DNA from: Bradyrhizobium sp. 190
Lineage (GTDB): Bacteria > Pseudomonadota > Alphaproteobacteria > Rhizobiales > Xanthobacteraceae
Reading direction: 5' to 3'
NCBI RefSeq assembly: GCF_023073415.1
Contig: NZ_JADPJL010000081.1
Coordinates: forward strand, 1-64,000
Length of the DNA: 64,000 bases
Below the pieces are notes generated by a model. That model saw only the letters and a list, made by a program, of their open reading frames with translations. It was not told where the DNA came from and did no database searches. The position numbers and the translations under genes are program-made. The number at the start of each line of letters is the position of its first letter. Positions within the stretch are counted from its first letter, which is position 1. Positions 27,635 to 35,865 of this stretch are shown piece after piece.

Positions 27635-28696
27635 ATGGCGATCAAATTCGGGCGTCCGATCGAAATGCGCGACGCGCCGCGGCGACAGACCGCCCTCGCC
27701 TCGAGCCCGCTCGACCTGGCCATTCGCCCCCGCCGCAACCGCAAGGCGGAATGGGCGCGGCGGCTGGTGCGGGAAAACGTGCTGACGACCGACGACCTGA
27801 TCTGGCCGATGTTCGTGGTCGACGGAAACAATGCGCGCACGCCGGTCACCTCGATGCCCGGCGTCGACCGGCTCACCGTCGATCAGGCGGTGCGCGACGC
27901 CGAGCGCGCGATGAAGCTCGACATTCCCTGCATCGCGCTGTTCCCCTATACCGAGCCGTCCTTGCGCGACGAGAACGGTTCCGAAGCGCTCAACCCGAAC
28001 AATCTGGTCTGCCAGTCGGTGCGCGCCATCAAGAAGGAATTCCCTGAGCTCGGCGTGCTCTGCGACGTGGCGCTGGATCCCTTCACCAGCCACGGCCATG
28101 ACGGTTTGATCGAGGACGGCAAAATCCTCAACGACGAAACGGTGGCGGTGCTGGTGCGGCAGGCGCTGGTGCAGGCGGAAGCCGGCTGCGACGTCATTGC
28201 GCCCTCCGACATGATGGACGGCCGCGTCGGCGCGATCCGCGAGGCGCTGGACGATCAAGGTTTTCTCGACGTGCAGATCATGTCCTACGCGGCGAAATAT
28301 GCGTCCGCTTTCTACGGCCCGTTCCGCGACGCCATCGGCTCGGCAAAAACGCTGACCGGCGACAAGCGCACCTACCAGATGGACAGCGCCAATTCCGACG
28401 AGGCGTTGCGCGAAGTCGAACTCGACATCGCCGAGGGCGCCGACATGGTGATGGTGAAACCCGGCATGCCCTATCTCGACATCGTGCGCCGGGTGAAGGA
28501 CACGTTTTCGATGCCGACCTTCGTCTACCAGGTGTCCGGTGAATACGCGATGATCGCAGGCGCTGCCAACAACGGCTGGATCGACGGCGACCGCGCGATG
28601 ATGGAAAGCCTGCTCGGCTTCAAGCGCGCCGGCGCGGACGGGATCCTGACGTACTTTGCGCCGAAGGCCGCGGAGAGGTTGAAGGCGGAGAAGTAG
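27635..28696 (+). CDS. hemB: Delta-aminolevulinic acid dehydratase (porphobilinogen synthase), Mg-type
   Basis: It condenses two 5-aminolevulinate molecules to porphobilinogen in haem synthesis. Both active-site lysines are present: Lys221 (AAKYASAFYG) and Lys275 (MVKPGMPYLD). The segment DVALDPFTSHGHD (144-156) has Ala/Asp where zinc enzymes have cysteines (DVCLCPYTSHGHC). This is the magnesium-type site described for Bradyrhizobium HemB. 353 aa, normal length. It is transcribed alone toward a repeat at 28704. Confidence 0.97.
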   Translation: MAIKFGRPIEMRDAPRRQTALASSPLDLAIRPRRNRKAEWARRLVRENVLTTDDLIWPMFVVDGNNARTPVTSMPGVDRLTVDQAVRDAERAMKLDIPCIALFPYTEPSLRDENGSEALNPNNLVCQSVRAIKKEFPELGVLCDVALDPFTSHGHDGLIEDGKILNDETVAVLVRQALVQAEAGCDVIAPSDMMDGRVGAIREALDDQGFLDVQIMSYAAKYASAFYGPFRDAIGSAKTLTGDKRTYQMDSANSDEALREVELDIAEGADMVMVKPGMPYLDIVRRVKDTFSMPTFVYQVSGEYAMIAGAANNGWIDGDRAMMESLLGFKRAGADGILTYFAPKAAERLKAEK

Positions 28697-28703
28697 TCCG
28701 CTG

Positions 28704-28869
28704 TCGTCCCTGCGAACGCAGGGACCCATACGCCGTGGCCCATCAATAGAACGATGGGGCCCGTTGCCTTTGCTACCACCGGCGGTCATTTGACGAAAAG
28801 CGTCGGCCAGTTCGTCTCACTCGAGAGCACAACGCGGTATGGGTCCCTGCGTTCGAACGCAGGGACGAC
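28704..28869. repeat. Intergenic palindromic repeat, family B, copy 2
   Basis: It begins tcgtccctgcgaacgcaggg and ends with a mirrored ccctgcgttcgaacgcaggg before acgac: two stem-loops facing each other around about 110 bases that include GTGGCCCATCAAT. It follows the hemB stop by seven bases, so it is probably transcribed at the end of the hemB mRNA. Confidence 0.8.
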
Positions 28870-28993
28870 GGAGACATTGTACGCCCCCGCGCCGGCACCC
28901 GAATATTGCACGCTGTTAATGGTCGCAGGCCCTTGGCGGCGGCCCGGCTGGTTCCCATGTCACGGTCGGGAATATCGGCCTGGAGGACGAACC

Positions 28994-29563
28994 ATGTCTT
29001 ATAGCGGCTCTGGCAATACTGGCGGCGCTTCAAATGCTGGCGGCGCCTGGCGGAACGACGGCGGGGTGCCGCCGCATGCGTTCGATCCCGATTTGCAGCC
29101 GGAACTGTTTCGCGGCGTGCTGACGCGGCGGGTGTTTGCGTTCCTGATCGACCTCGTCGTGCTGTCAGTTCCTGTCATCCTGGGCTACATCTTCATTGCC
29201 GTGTTCGGCGTTATCACGCTCGGCCTCGGCTGGATGCTGTTCTGGCTGGCGTGGCCGGCTACCATCGTGTGGGCGATCGTCTATTACGGCGCCTCGATCG
29301 GCGGCCCGCATTCGGCCACCATGGGCATGCGCGCGATGGATCTGGAAGTGCGCACCTGGTACGGCGCGCCGGGCTATTTCGTGCTCGGCGCCTGCCATGC
29401 CGTGCTGTACTGGGTCTCGATCTCGTTCCTGACGCCGCTGGTGCTGCTGGTGGGCTTGTTCACCAGCCGCCGCCGGCTGCTGCACGACATCATCCTGGGA
29501 ACCGTGGTCATCAACAGCTCGGTTCGTACCCAGGTAGCGCCTTCGGCCCGCAGCAGCTACTGA
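28994..29563 (+). CDS. RDD-family membrane protein
   Basis: A 189-aa inner-membrane protein. The RDD signature (Arg-Asp-Asp spread over helices 1 and 3) shows as TRRVFAFLIDLVVLSVPV and later SRRRLLHDIILGTVVI. Three to four helices are predicted, after a Gly/Asn-rich 20-residue N-terminus. The ATG at 28994 follows GGAGG. The function of most RDD proteins is unknown. It is alone between the family B repeat and its own terminator. Confidence 0.88.
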   Translation: MSYSGSGNTGGASNAGGAWRNDGGVPPHAFDPDLQPELFRGVLTRRVFAFLIDLVVLSVPVILGYIFIAVFGVITLGLGWMLFWLAWPATIVWAIVYYGASIGGPHSATMGMRAMDLEVRTWYGAPGYFVLGACHAVLYWVSISFLTPLVLLVGLFTSRRRLLHDIILGTVVINSSVRTQVAPSARSSY

Positions 29564-29611
29564 GCGAGCAGCAAACCAATTGACCGTCGGCCCTCGGGGC
29601 GCGATGTTAGA

Positions 29612-29660
29612 GCCGGTCCGGCCCGAAAATGAATCGGGGCCGGACCGGCGCTTTTTCGTT
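29612..29660 (+). terminator. Rho-independent terminator of the RDD gene
   Basis: A perfect 13-bp GC stem (29612-29624 with 29637-29649), a 12-base loop and the tail GCTTTTTCGTTTT. It starts 49 bases after the stop codon. Confidence 0.9.
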
Positions 29661-29665
29661 TTGAG

Positions 29666-29709
29666 GCGTTTTCTTAACGCGAACCGGTGTCTACTTCGCG
29701 CGAAAGCGC
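29666..29709. repeat. GCGTTTTC/GAAAGCGC element, copy 2
   Basis: Same layout and centre (ACGCGAACCGGTGTCTAC) as 25952-25995, with one changed base in the right arm. It lies directly after the RDD terminator and ahead of the transferase start at 29746. Confidence 0.7.
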
Positions 29710-29745
29710 TATGGTTGATTTGTTTCGGAGGCGTGACGACCCGAC

Positions 29746-30522
29746 GTGACCCAGCACTCGCGTGATACCCCGCAATTTTATCTGACCGCACCCTCGCCCT
29801 GCCCTTATCTGCCGGGCCGGCATGAGCGGAAGGTGTTCACGCATCTGGTCGGCGACAAGGCTGGCGACCTCAACGACCTCCTGACCCATGGCGGCTTCCG
29901 CCGCAGCCAGTCGATCGCCTACCGCCCGGCCTGCGACCAGTGCCGCGCCTGCGTCTCCGTGCGTGTCGTCGCCAACGAATTCCGCCCCTCGCGCAACTTC
30001 AAGAAAGTCCTGGCGCGCAACGCCGACATCGTCGGCGAGCAGCGCAGCGCGGTGCCGACGTCGGAGCAGTACTCCGTGTTCCGCGCCTATCTCGACAGGC
30101 GCCACCGCCACGGCGGCATGGCCGACATGACGGTACTCGACTACGCGATGATGGTAGAAGACAGCCATGTCGAAACCCGCATCATCGAATACCGTAAACG
30201 CGGCGTCGATACCGGCATCACTGGGCGCGGCGAGGAGCTGATCGCGGTGGCGCTGACCGACGTACTCAGCGACGGGCTGTCGATGGTGTATTCGTTCTTC
30301 GAGCCGTCGCAGCAGAGCCGCTCGCTCGGCACCTTCATGATCCTCGATCACATCACCCGGGCGCGCAAGCTCGGGCTGCCTTACGTCTATCTCGGCTACT
30401 GGATCGAGGGCTCCAAGAAGATGGACTACAAGGGCCGCTTCCTGCCGCAACAGCGGCTGGCGCCGTCAGGCTGGCTGCGGGTTGACGCATCGGGCGAAAT
30501 GCTGTCCGAGCCGCAGGATTAG
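29746..30522 (+). CDS. Aminoacyl-tRNA--protein transferase (Ate/Bpt)
   Basis: An N-end-rule enzyme that adds an amino acid (leucine for Bpt, arginine for Ate) to the N-terminus of target proteins, marking them for ClpAP. The N-terminal cysteine cluster ACDQCRACVS (near residue 62) and the GNAT-like C-domain, with GTFMILDHI, YVYLGYWIEG and MDYKGRF, are typical. Bacterial members are usually Bpt, with leucyl specificity; sequence alone does not decide. GTG start at 29746. 258 aa, complete. Confidence 0.92.
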   Translation: MTQHSRDTPQFYLTAPSPCPYLPGRHERKVFTHLVGDKAGDLNDLLTHGGFRRSQSIAYRPACDQCRACVSVRVVANEFRPSRNFKKVLARNADIVGEQRSAVPTSEQYSVFRAYLDRRHRHGGMADMTVLDYAMMVEDSHVETRIIEYRKRGVDTGITGRGEELIAVALTDVLSDGLSMVYSFFEPSQQSRSLGTFMILDHITRARKLGLPYVYLGYWIEGSKKMDYKGRFLPQQRLAPSGWLRVDASGEMLSEPQD

Positions 30523-30531
30523 AGCGCACTT

Positions 30532-30607
30532 GTAGCCCGGATGTAGCGCAGCGAAATCCGGGGCCGCATCAAGATTCCCGGATTGCGCTTCGCTCCATCC
30601 GGGCTAC
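30532..30607. repeat. Intergenic palindromic repeat, family E
   Basis: The ends tgtagcccggatgtagcgca and gcgcttcgctccatccgggcta form a long imperfect hairpin. It fills the space between the converging transferase and mntH genes, so it could end transcription from both sides. Confidence 0.8.
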
Positions 30608-30617
30608 GAATCCCGTC

Positions 30618-31958
30618 TCAGCCGAAGAACGTTTCGAACAAGAGTTTTACGTTCAGCGCGACGATGATGCCGGCGACGATCCACGCCACCGCGGCGACGG
30701 AACGGGAGATCGCGAAATCACCCATCTTGCGGCGGTCGGAAACGAACCGCACCAGCGGGATCACCGCGAACGGCAATTGCATCGACAGCACGACCTGGCT
30801 GAACACCAGCAACTGGCCGGTGCCGCGCTCGCCATAGAGCGCGGTGACGATCACGACCGGGACGATGGCGATGCCGCGCGTGACCAGCCGCCGTGCCCAG
30901 CTCGGCAGGCGCAGGTGCAAAAAGCCTTCCATCACGATCTGGCCGGCCAAAGTCGCCGTGACCGTCGAGTTCAGGCCGGAGGCGAGCAGCGCCACCGCGA
31001 ACAGGGTGGAAGCGATGCCGAGCCCGAGCAGCGGCGACAGCAGTTCATACGCCTGGCCGATCTCGGCGACCTCGGTGCGGCCGGTCGCATGGAAGGTGGC
31101 GGCCGCGACGATCAGGATCGCGGCGTTGATGAACAGCGCCAGCATCAAGGCGATCGTCGAATCCGTCGTCGCCCATTTGATCGCCTCGCGGCGGCCCTTG
31201 TCGTTCCGTTCATAGGCGCGGGTCTGCACGATCGAGGAGTGCAGATAGAGATTATGCGGCATCACGGTGGCGCCGATGATGCCGATGGCGATGTAGAGCA
31301 TTTCAGGATTGGTGACGATCTCGGTCGACGGCAAAAAGCCCTTCAGCACCGCGGCCACCGGCGGCGCGGCGGCCGTGATCTGGATCGCAAAGCAAACTGC
31401 GATCACGATCAAGAGCGAGATGACGAAGGCTTCGAGGAAGCGGAAACCCTTGTTCATCAACAGCAGCAGCAGGAAGGCATCGAGCGCAGTTATCAGTGCC
31501 CCCCAGATCAGGGGAATGCCGAACAGCAGATTGAGCGCGATCGCGGTGCCGATCACCTCGGCGAGATCGCAGGCGATGATTGCCGCCTCACAGGCCACCC
31601 AGAGCAGGAAGTTCACGGGCCGTGAGAAGCTGGCCCGGCAGGCCTGCGCCAGGTCACGGTCGGTGACGATGCCAAGCCGCGCGGCGAGCGCCTGCAACAG
31701 GATCGCCATCAGGTTCGACAGCAGGATCACCGACAGCAGCGTGTAGCCGAACTTCGATCCGCCCGCGAGGTCGGTCGCCCAGTTGCCCGGGTCCATATAA
31801 CCGACGGAGACCAGGTAGCCGGGGCCGAGGAAGGCCAGCAGCCGGCGCGACCAATGCCCGCCAAAGGGCACCGAGATGGTCGAATTGACCTCGGGCAGGC
31901 TGCGCTGGGTGCCAGCGGCGGCGTCAGCTCGCCAGCCGGCAGCAGTCGTGTCGGTCAT
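30618..31958 (-). CDS. mntH: NRAMP-family manganese transporter
   Basis: A proton-coupled Mn(II) importer in the inner membrane (446 aa, 11-12 helices). The metal-binding DPGNWAT in helix 1 and MPHNLYLHS in helix 6 are present. The ATG at 31958 is preferred because GAGGGTG lies just upstream; an ATG at 32036 has no ribosome-binding site and would add 26 unrelated residues. Three direct repeats at 32043-32065 look like the Mur operator known from Bradyrhizobium, where Mur represses mntH when manganese is plentiful. It is divergent from the PspA-fusion gene. Confidence 0.95.
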   Translation of the reverse strand: MTDTTAAGWRADAAAGTQRSLPEVNSTISVPFGGHWSRRLLAFLGPGYLVSVGYMDPGNWATDLAGGSKFGYTLLSVILLSNLMAILLQALAARLGIVTDRDLAQACRASFSRPVNFLLWVACEAAIIACDLAEVIGTAIALNLLFGIPLIWGALITALDAFLLLLLMNKGFRFLEAFVISLLIVIAVCFAIQITAAAPPVAAVLKGFLPSTEIVTNPEMLYIAIGIIGATVMPHNLYLHSSIVQTRAYERNDKGRREAIKWATTDSTIALMLALFINAAILIVAAATFHATGRTEVAEIGQAYELLSPLLGLGIASTLFAVALLASGLNSTVTATLAGQIVMEGFLHLRLPSWARRLVTRGIAIVPVVIVTALYGERGTGQLLVFSQVVLSMQLPFAVIPLVRFVSDRRKMGDFAISRSVAAVAWIVAGIIVALNVKLLFETFFG

Positions 31959-32042
31959 CGGTACACCCTCAATCGGGGTCTTCGGGCCTAATGCGGGCGT
32001 TCGGGCGTCCATCTCAGCAAGATGGTCGATATCCATTTTTAT

Positions 32043-32065
32043 TGCAACTCACTTGCAACTGCATC
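32043..32065. promoter_or_regulatory. Putative Mur (Fur-type) operator of mntH
   Basis: Three imperfect direct hexamers: TGCAAC (32043-32048), TGCAAC (32054-32059) and TGCATC (32060-32065). The first two lie within an exact 8-base repeat, TTGCAACT, one helical turn apart. In Bradyrhizobium the Fur homologue (Mur) was reported to bind direct-repeat hexamers of this sort and to control mntH by manganese. The site also lies only 58 bases before the divergent PspA-fusion start. Confidence 0.55.
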
Positions 32066-32122
32066 TAGCAATCACGAAAATGATACCGGCAAGCCAACTA
32101 GAAAGTACTGAAGAAGTGCTTT

Positions 32123-33265
32123 ATGATTGAAAATATGATCAAGATCCCGGTCGAGACGCCTACGGCCACGCTGCGATACGCCCTCGTCCCCGACGAGGCC
32201 GGTATCGCCGCCATTGAGGCGACCTTTGCCGCCTACGACCGGATGATGGCGATCCTCGCCGAAGTTGCGCCGGTTGGCGCCAACCTCGTCGCCCTTCACG
32301 CCCAAGCTTACGAAAAGATCCGCATCGAGACCGGCCTGCCGGCCCGTCTGGTAACGCTCGGCCTCCGTGACCGCGCCGGCTACGTGGCGGATACGGCAAT
32401 GCGCAAGATCCCACTCGACGACAAGTTGTTTGCGATCAAGGGACCAACTTCACTGACAATTAGCACTGTCCATGGACGTGTCTTGGTGCCGTTCGAAATC
32501 CCCGGCTACCTTGCCGGCTGGGAAAGTCCCTTCCCGGCTCATCTGGTCTCGGATGGCCGCGCTTACGAAATCCACATCGCCGTCAAATCGAAATCCACAG
32601 CACTGGAGGAGAAGACCATGGTTCACGAGGGTATCCTTGCGCGTATGGGTAGACTTCTTGCCGCCATCGCCAGCGAGACGATCGACAATGTCGAGAACAG
32701 CAACAAGGTCGCGCTGGTCAAACAGGCGATCCGCGAAATCGACGCCGGCGCCGACGACGCACGCCATGCGCTCGGCAAATCGCGCGCCGAGGAATTCCGC
32801 CTCAAGCGCCGTCGCGAGGAACTGGACGCCGAAATTGCCGGGCTGACGGAAAAGATTCGTCTCGCAGTTGCGGAAAGCCGCGAGGATCTCGCGCGCGCCG
32901 GCGTCGCACGGCAAATTGATCTGGAATCGCAGGGAACGGCGCTGGAACGTGCGATGGATTTCATCGAACTCGAAATCGACGAGCAGACCAAGGCGTTACA
33001 GGCGATGCTTGGCGCGCGGCGTGAAGCCGAAACCCGTCTCGCCGATCTCGAAGCGAGCCTCGAAAAGCATTCGCCGCAGGAAACCGGACGCGCGGCTGGC
33101 GCGACTAAAACAGTGAGTCCCGATCGGGCCATGGCGGCGATCGCACGCGTCACCGGCGTGCCGGCGGCCGGCGTGCCCGGCGACAAGGAGCTCGACGAAC
33201 TCGACCGGTTGCACCGCGAAAAGGAAATCGCGGCCCGCCTTGAAAGGATCAAGTCGCAGCAATGA
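32123..33265 (+). CDS. PspA/IM30-family protein with a TnpB-like N-terminal domain
   Basis: A single frame of 380 aa with two parts. Residues 166-380 are a complete PspA/IM30 protein: the amphipathic start MVHEGILARMGRLLAAI, long coiled coil (about 180-320; ELDAEIAGLTEKIRLAV, ESREDLARAG) and a charged end. PspA proteins bind stressed inner membranes. Residues 10-160 resemble the N-terminal non-nuclease part of IS605-type TnpB: helical LVALHAQAYEKIRIETGLPA, then IPLDDKLFAIKG, LTISTVHGRVLVPF and SDGRAYEIHIAV. No RuvC nuclease domain follows. ATG 166 (32618) has its own GGAGGAG, so a free PspA could also be made. It overlaps the next gene by four bases. The PspA call is firm; the TnpB relationship is inferred from memory of the family. 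Confidence 0.75.
   Translation: MIENMIKIPVETPTATLRYALVPDEAGIAAIEATFAAYDRMMAILAEVAPVGANLVALHAQAYEKIRIETGLPARLVTLGLRDRAGYVADTAMRKIPLDDKLFAIKGPTSLTISTVHGRVLVPFEIPGYLAGWESPFPAHLVSDGRAYEIHIAVKSKSTALEEKTMVHEGILARMGRLLAAIASETIDNVENSNKVALVKQAIREIDAGADDARHALGKSRAEEFRLKRRREELDAEIAGLTEKIRLAVAESREDLARAGVARQIDLESQGTALERAMDFIELEIDEQTKALQAMLGARREAETRLADLEASLEKHSPQETGRAAGATKTVSPDRAMAAIARVTGVPAAGVPGDKELDELDRLHREKEIAARLERIKSQQ
32605..32620 (+). promoter_or_regulatory. Internal ribosome-binding site and in-frame start inside the PspA-fusion gene
   Basis: GGAGGAG (32605-32611) is followed after six bases by ATG (32618-32620), in frame with the long ORF and exactly at the domain boundary. The upstream start at 32123 has only a weak GAAG. 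Initiation here would give a 215-aa PspA, the normal family length. Confidence 0.55.
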
Positions 33266-33921
33266 GTGCCCTGACCGACATCCTGCTAGCGCCGGACGTG
33301 CGGCCCTTCGCCGTGGCTGCAGCAATCATGCTGGCGCTCGGCGGCATCGAATTACTGGCAACGCTGGTCGGGTTCTCGATCAGCGAACTGGTCGGCAAGG
33401 AAGTCGCCGTCGACTCCGACAGCGGCAACGGATTGGGCGGGCTATTCCTTTGGATCAATGCGGGACGCCTGCCGCTCCTGATCCTCATCATCCTCGCGCT
33501 CGGCGTGTTCTCGATCGCGGGTTTCTTCCTGCAGGGGCTGGCCCATGGTGTGGGGATTTCGATCCCTGCCTCGATCGCAGTGCTCGCCGCCGTGGCCGGC
33601 AGCATTCCCGTCATCCGGGTCACCAGCCGCGGCATCGCCCGCATCATCCCGCGCGACGAGACCTATGTGGTGGATGAGGCCGATTTCGTCGGTCATGTCG
33701 CCGAAGTATCGATCGGCCCGCTCGATCAGGGGCTGCCCGGCCGCGTTCGTCTCAAGGATGTCTTCGGCAACTGGCATTCTCTGGTGGCGCGCGCCAGTCC
33801 CGATTCCGTACCGCTCCCGGTCGGCGCCAGCGTGTTGCTGGTCGACCGTGACGCCAAGAGCTTTATCGCCATTTCCGCTCCAACCGACCTCATTGCACAA
33901 CAACGTTCAGACAGGGCTTAA
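33262..33921 (+). CDS. YqiJ/NfeD-like inner-membrane protein with OB-fold
   Basis: A 219-aa protein with two or three membrane helices (IMLALGGIELLATLVGFSI, LPLLILIILALGVFSIAGFF and ISIPASIAVLAAVAGSIPVI). A soluble C-terminal beta-barrel follows, with VGHVAEVSIGPLDQGLPGRV and GASVLLVDRDAKSFIAI. This matches the YqiJ/NfeD group that is encoded next to flotillins and helps place them in membrane domains. The ATG overlaps the stop of the PspA-fusion gene (ATGA), and the flotillin begins three bases after its stop. Confidence 0.85.
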   Translation: MSALTDILLAPDVRPFAVAAAIMLALGGIELLATLVGFSISELVGKEVAVDSDSGNGLGGLFLWINAGRLPLLILIILALGVFSIAGFFLQGLAHGVGISIPASIAVLAAVAGSIPVIRVTSRGIARIIPRDETYVVDEADFVGHVAEVSIGPLDQGLPGRVRLKDVFGNWHSLVARASPDSVPLPVGASVLLVDRDAKSFIAISAPTDLIAQQRSDRA

Positions 33922-33924
33922 CAC

Positions 33925-35694
33925 ATGTGGGAACTTGCAATACCCGTCGCTATTGGCGTCATTGTCATTCTTGTTATCGGTCTCCTGCTTGCAAAGCTCT
34001 ACCGCCGCTCGACGCGTGACGAGGCCTATGTCCGCACCGGCCTCGGCGGCCAGAAAGTCGTCCTCGACGGCGGCTCGATCGTGCTTCCGGTTTTCCACTC
34101 GACCGCCGCGGTCAACCTGAAGACGCTGCGGCTCGAGGTCACGCGCGGCGGCCCGGATTCGCTGATCACCAAGGACCGCATGCGCGTCGACATCGGCGCC
34201 GAATTCTACGTCCGCGTCAAACCCGATGCCTCGTCGATCGCGCTCGCCGCGCAGACGCTGGGCAGCCGCACCAACAATGCAGGCGAGCTGCGCGAGCTGA
34301 TCGAAGCCAAATTCGTCGACGGCCTGCGTTCGGTGGCCGCCACCATGAACCTCGAAGAGCTGCAGGAGCAGCGCGCCACCTTCGTCAAGTCAGTGCAGGA
34401 AGCAGTCGGCGCCGACATCCAGAACAACGGCCTCGAGCTCGAATCGGTCTCGCTGACGCGGCTCGACCAGAGCGACATCAAGCATTTCAATCCGAGCAAC
34501 TTCTTCGACGCCCACGGCCTGACGACGCTGACCAAGATCACCAGGGAACGCGAACAGGAGCGTAACCAGATCGTCCGCACCACCGAGGTCAATATCGCGC
34601 AGCAGGACCTGGTCGCTCGCCAAACCACGCTGACGATCGAAGCCACCAAGCGCGAGGCGGAACTGGCGCAGCAGCGCGACATCGCCAACAAGACCGCCGC
34701 CATGCGCGCGCAGACCGCGCAGGTCGAGCAGACCGCCGTGCAGAACGAGGCCGAGTATCGGATCCAGCAGGAACTGGCGGTCGCCAACAAGCAGACCGAA
34801 GCCAATCAGGCGCGCGACACGCGAAAGATCGAAGCCGATCTCGCGGTGAAGCGCCGAAACACCGAGATGGAACGCGATCTGCAGATCGTCGCCCAGGAAA
34901 GCGCGATTGCGGTCGCGACCAAGAGCAAGGAGCAATCGGAAGCGCAGACCGTCGCCGAGACCGCGCGCGCGCTGGCGATCGCGGCTGAAGAAAAGGTCAC
35001 CACCGCCAAAGCCGTCGAAATCGCCGAACGCGACAAGATCATCAACGTGATCGCGGCGCGCAAGGCCGCCGAGACCGAGGCGATGCCGATCACCGTGATG
35101 GCGGAAGCCGAAAACCAGGCCGCCAACAACAAGGCGGAAGCCATCAGCGTGCTGGCCAAGGCCGACGCCGATGCGGCGATCACCCGGGCCACCGGCGTCA
35201 AATCGCTCGGCCAGGCCGAAGCCGAGGTGGCGGCATTGAAGGCGGAAGCGCGCAACAAGCTCTCGGCGGAGATGGTCGACTACGATCTCACGCTGGCGCG
35301 CATCAATATCATCCCGAACGCGCTGGCCGAAGCGGTCAAGCCGATCGAGAAGATTTCGGACATCCGGATCTTCGACACCGGCGGCATGCTCGGCCGTGGC
35401 GGCGGCAACGGCGCCATGAATGGCCATGGCAACGGTATCGGCCTCGGCGACGGCCTTGCGGCGCAGTTGCTGTCGGTCTCGGCGTTCAAGCCGATCATCG
35501 ACAAGATCCTCGCCGAGGGCGGTTTCGCCGCCGGTCCTGATGCGCTGACCACCCTGACCAACGCGCTGGCCGCACAACGACTGGCAGCTCCCACCGAACC
35601 GCCCGCCGCGTTTGATGCAGATGACGATGACGTGGTGACGCCGCCCACGACTATCTCTGGAACGGGCAAGGCAACGCTCGGTCCCACGTCGTAG
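33925..35694 (+). CDS. Flotillin-family protein (YqiK type)
   Basis: A 589-aa SPFH/Band-7 membrane scaffold. One N-terminal helix (AIPVAIGVIVILVIGLLLAK) anchors it; the SPFH domain covers about residues 40-200 (VNLKTLRLEV, EFYVRVKPDASSIALAAQTL). Alanine/glutamate-rich heptad repeats (about 210-465) form the flotillin coiled coil. The tail holds a glycine/asparagine-rich stretch (GRGGGNGAMNGHGNGIGLGDG) and an acidic end. Flotillins organise membrane microdomains. It is the third gene of the operon, with a terminator 45 bases downstream. Confidence 0.92.
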   Translation: MWELAIPVAIGVIVILVIGLLLAKLYRRSTRDEAYVRTGLGGQKVVLDGGSIVLPVFHSTAAVNLKTLRLEVTRGGPDSLITKDRMRVDIGAEFYVRVKPDASSIALAAQTLGSRTNNAGELRELIEAKFVDGLRSVAATMNLEELQEQRATFVKSVQEAVGADIQNNGLELESVSLTRLDQSDIKHFNPSNFFDAHGLTTLTKITREREQERNQIVRTTEVNIAQQDLVARQTTLTIEATKREAELAQQRDIANKTAAMRAQTAQVEQTAVQNEAEYRIQQELAVANKQTEANQARDTRKIEADLAVKRRNTEMERDLQIVAQESAIAVATKSKEQSEAQTVAETARALAIAAEEKVTTAKAVEIAERDKIINVIAARKAAETEAMPITVMAEAENQAANNKAEAISVLAKADADAAITRATGVKSLGQAEAEVAALKAEARNKLSAEMVDYDLTLARINIIPNALAEAVKPIEKISDIRIFDTGGMLGRGGGNGAMNGHGNGIGLGDGLAAQLLSVSAFKPIIDKILAEGGFAAGPDALTTLTNALAAQRLAAPTEPPAAFDADDDDVVTPPTTISGTGKATLGPTS

Positions 35695-35738
35695 CTGTCC
35701 CGGGGGAACTGCTCCGCCGTTCCAATCGAAATCTAAAG

Positions 35739-35772
35739 AGGCCCGCCGCAGTTCTCGCAGCGGGCCTTTTTC
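35739..35772 (+). terminator. Rho-independent terminator of the flotillin operon
   Basis: An 8-bp stem, aggcccgc/gcgggcct (35739-35746 with 35760-35767), is followed by TTTTTCC. Two more base pairs inside the loop extend it past a mismatch. Confidence 0.85.
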
Positions 35773-35865
35773 CTGTTCCTTCCTTCTGCCTTATCGGGAA
35801 ACGGGTGGGTTGCGTCGTCCTCCGGCCGGACAATGAGGACAGATCGAATCCAAGGGAATTTTGCC

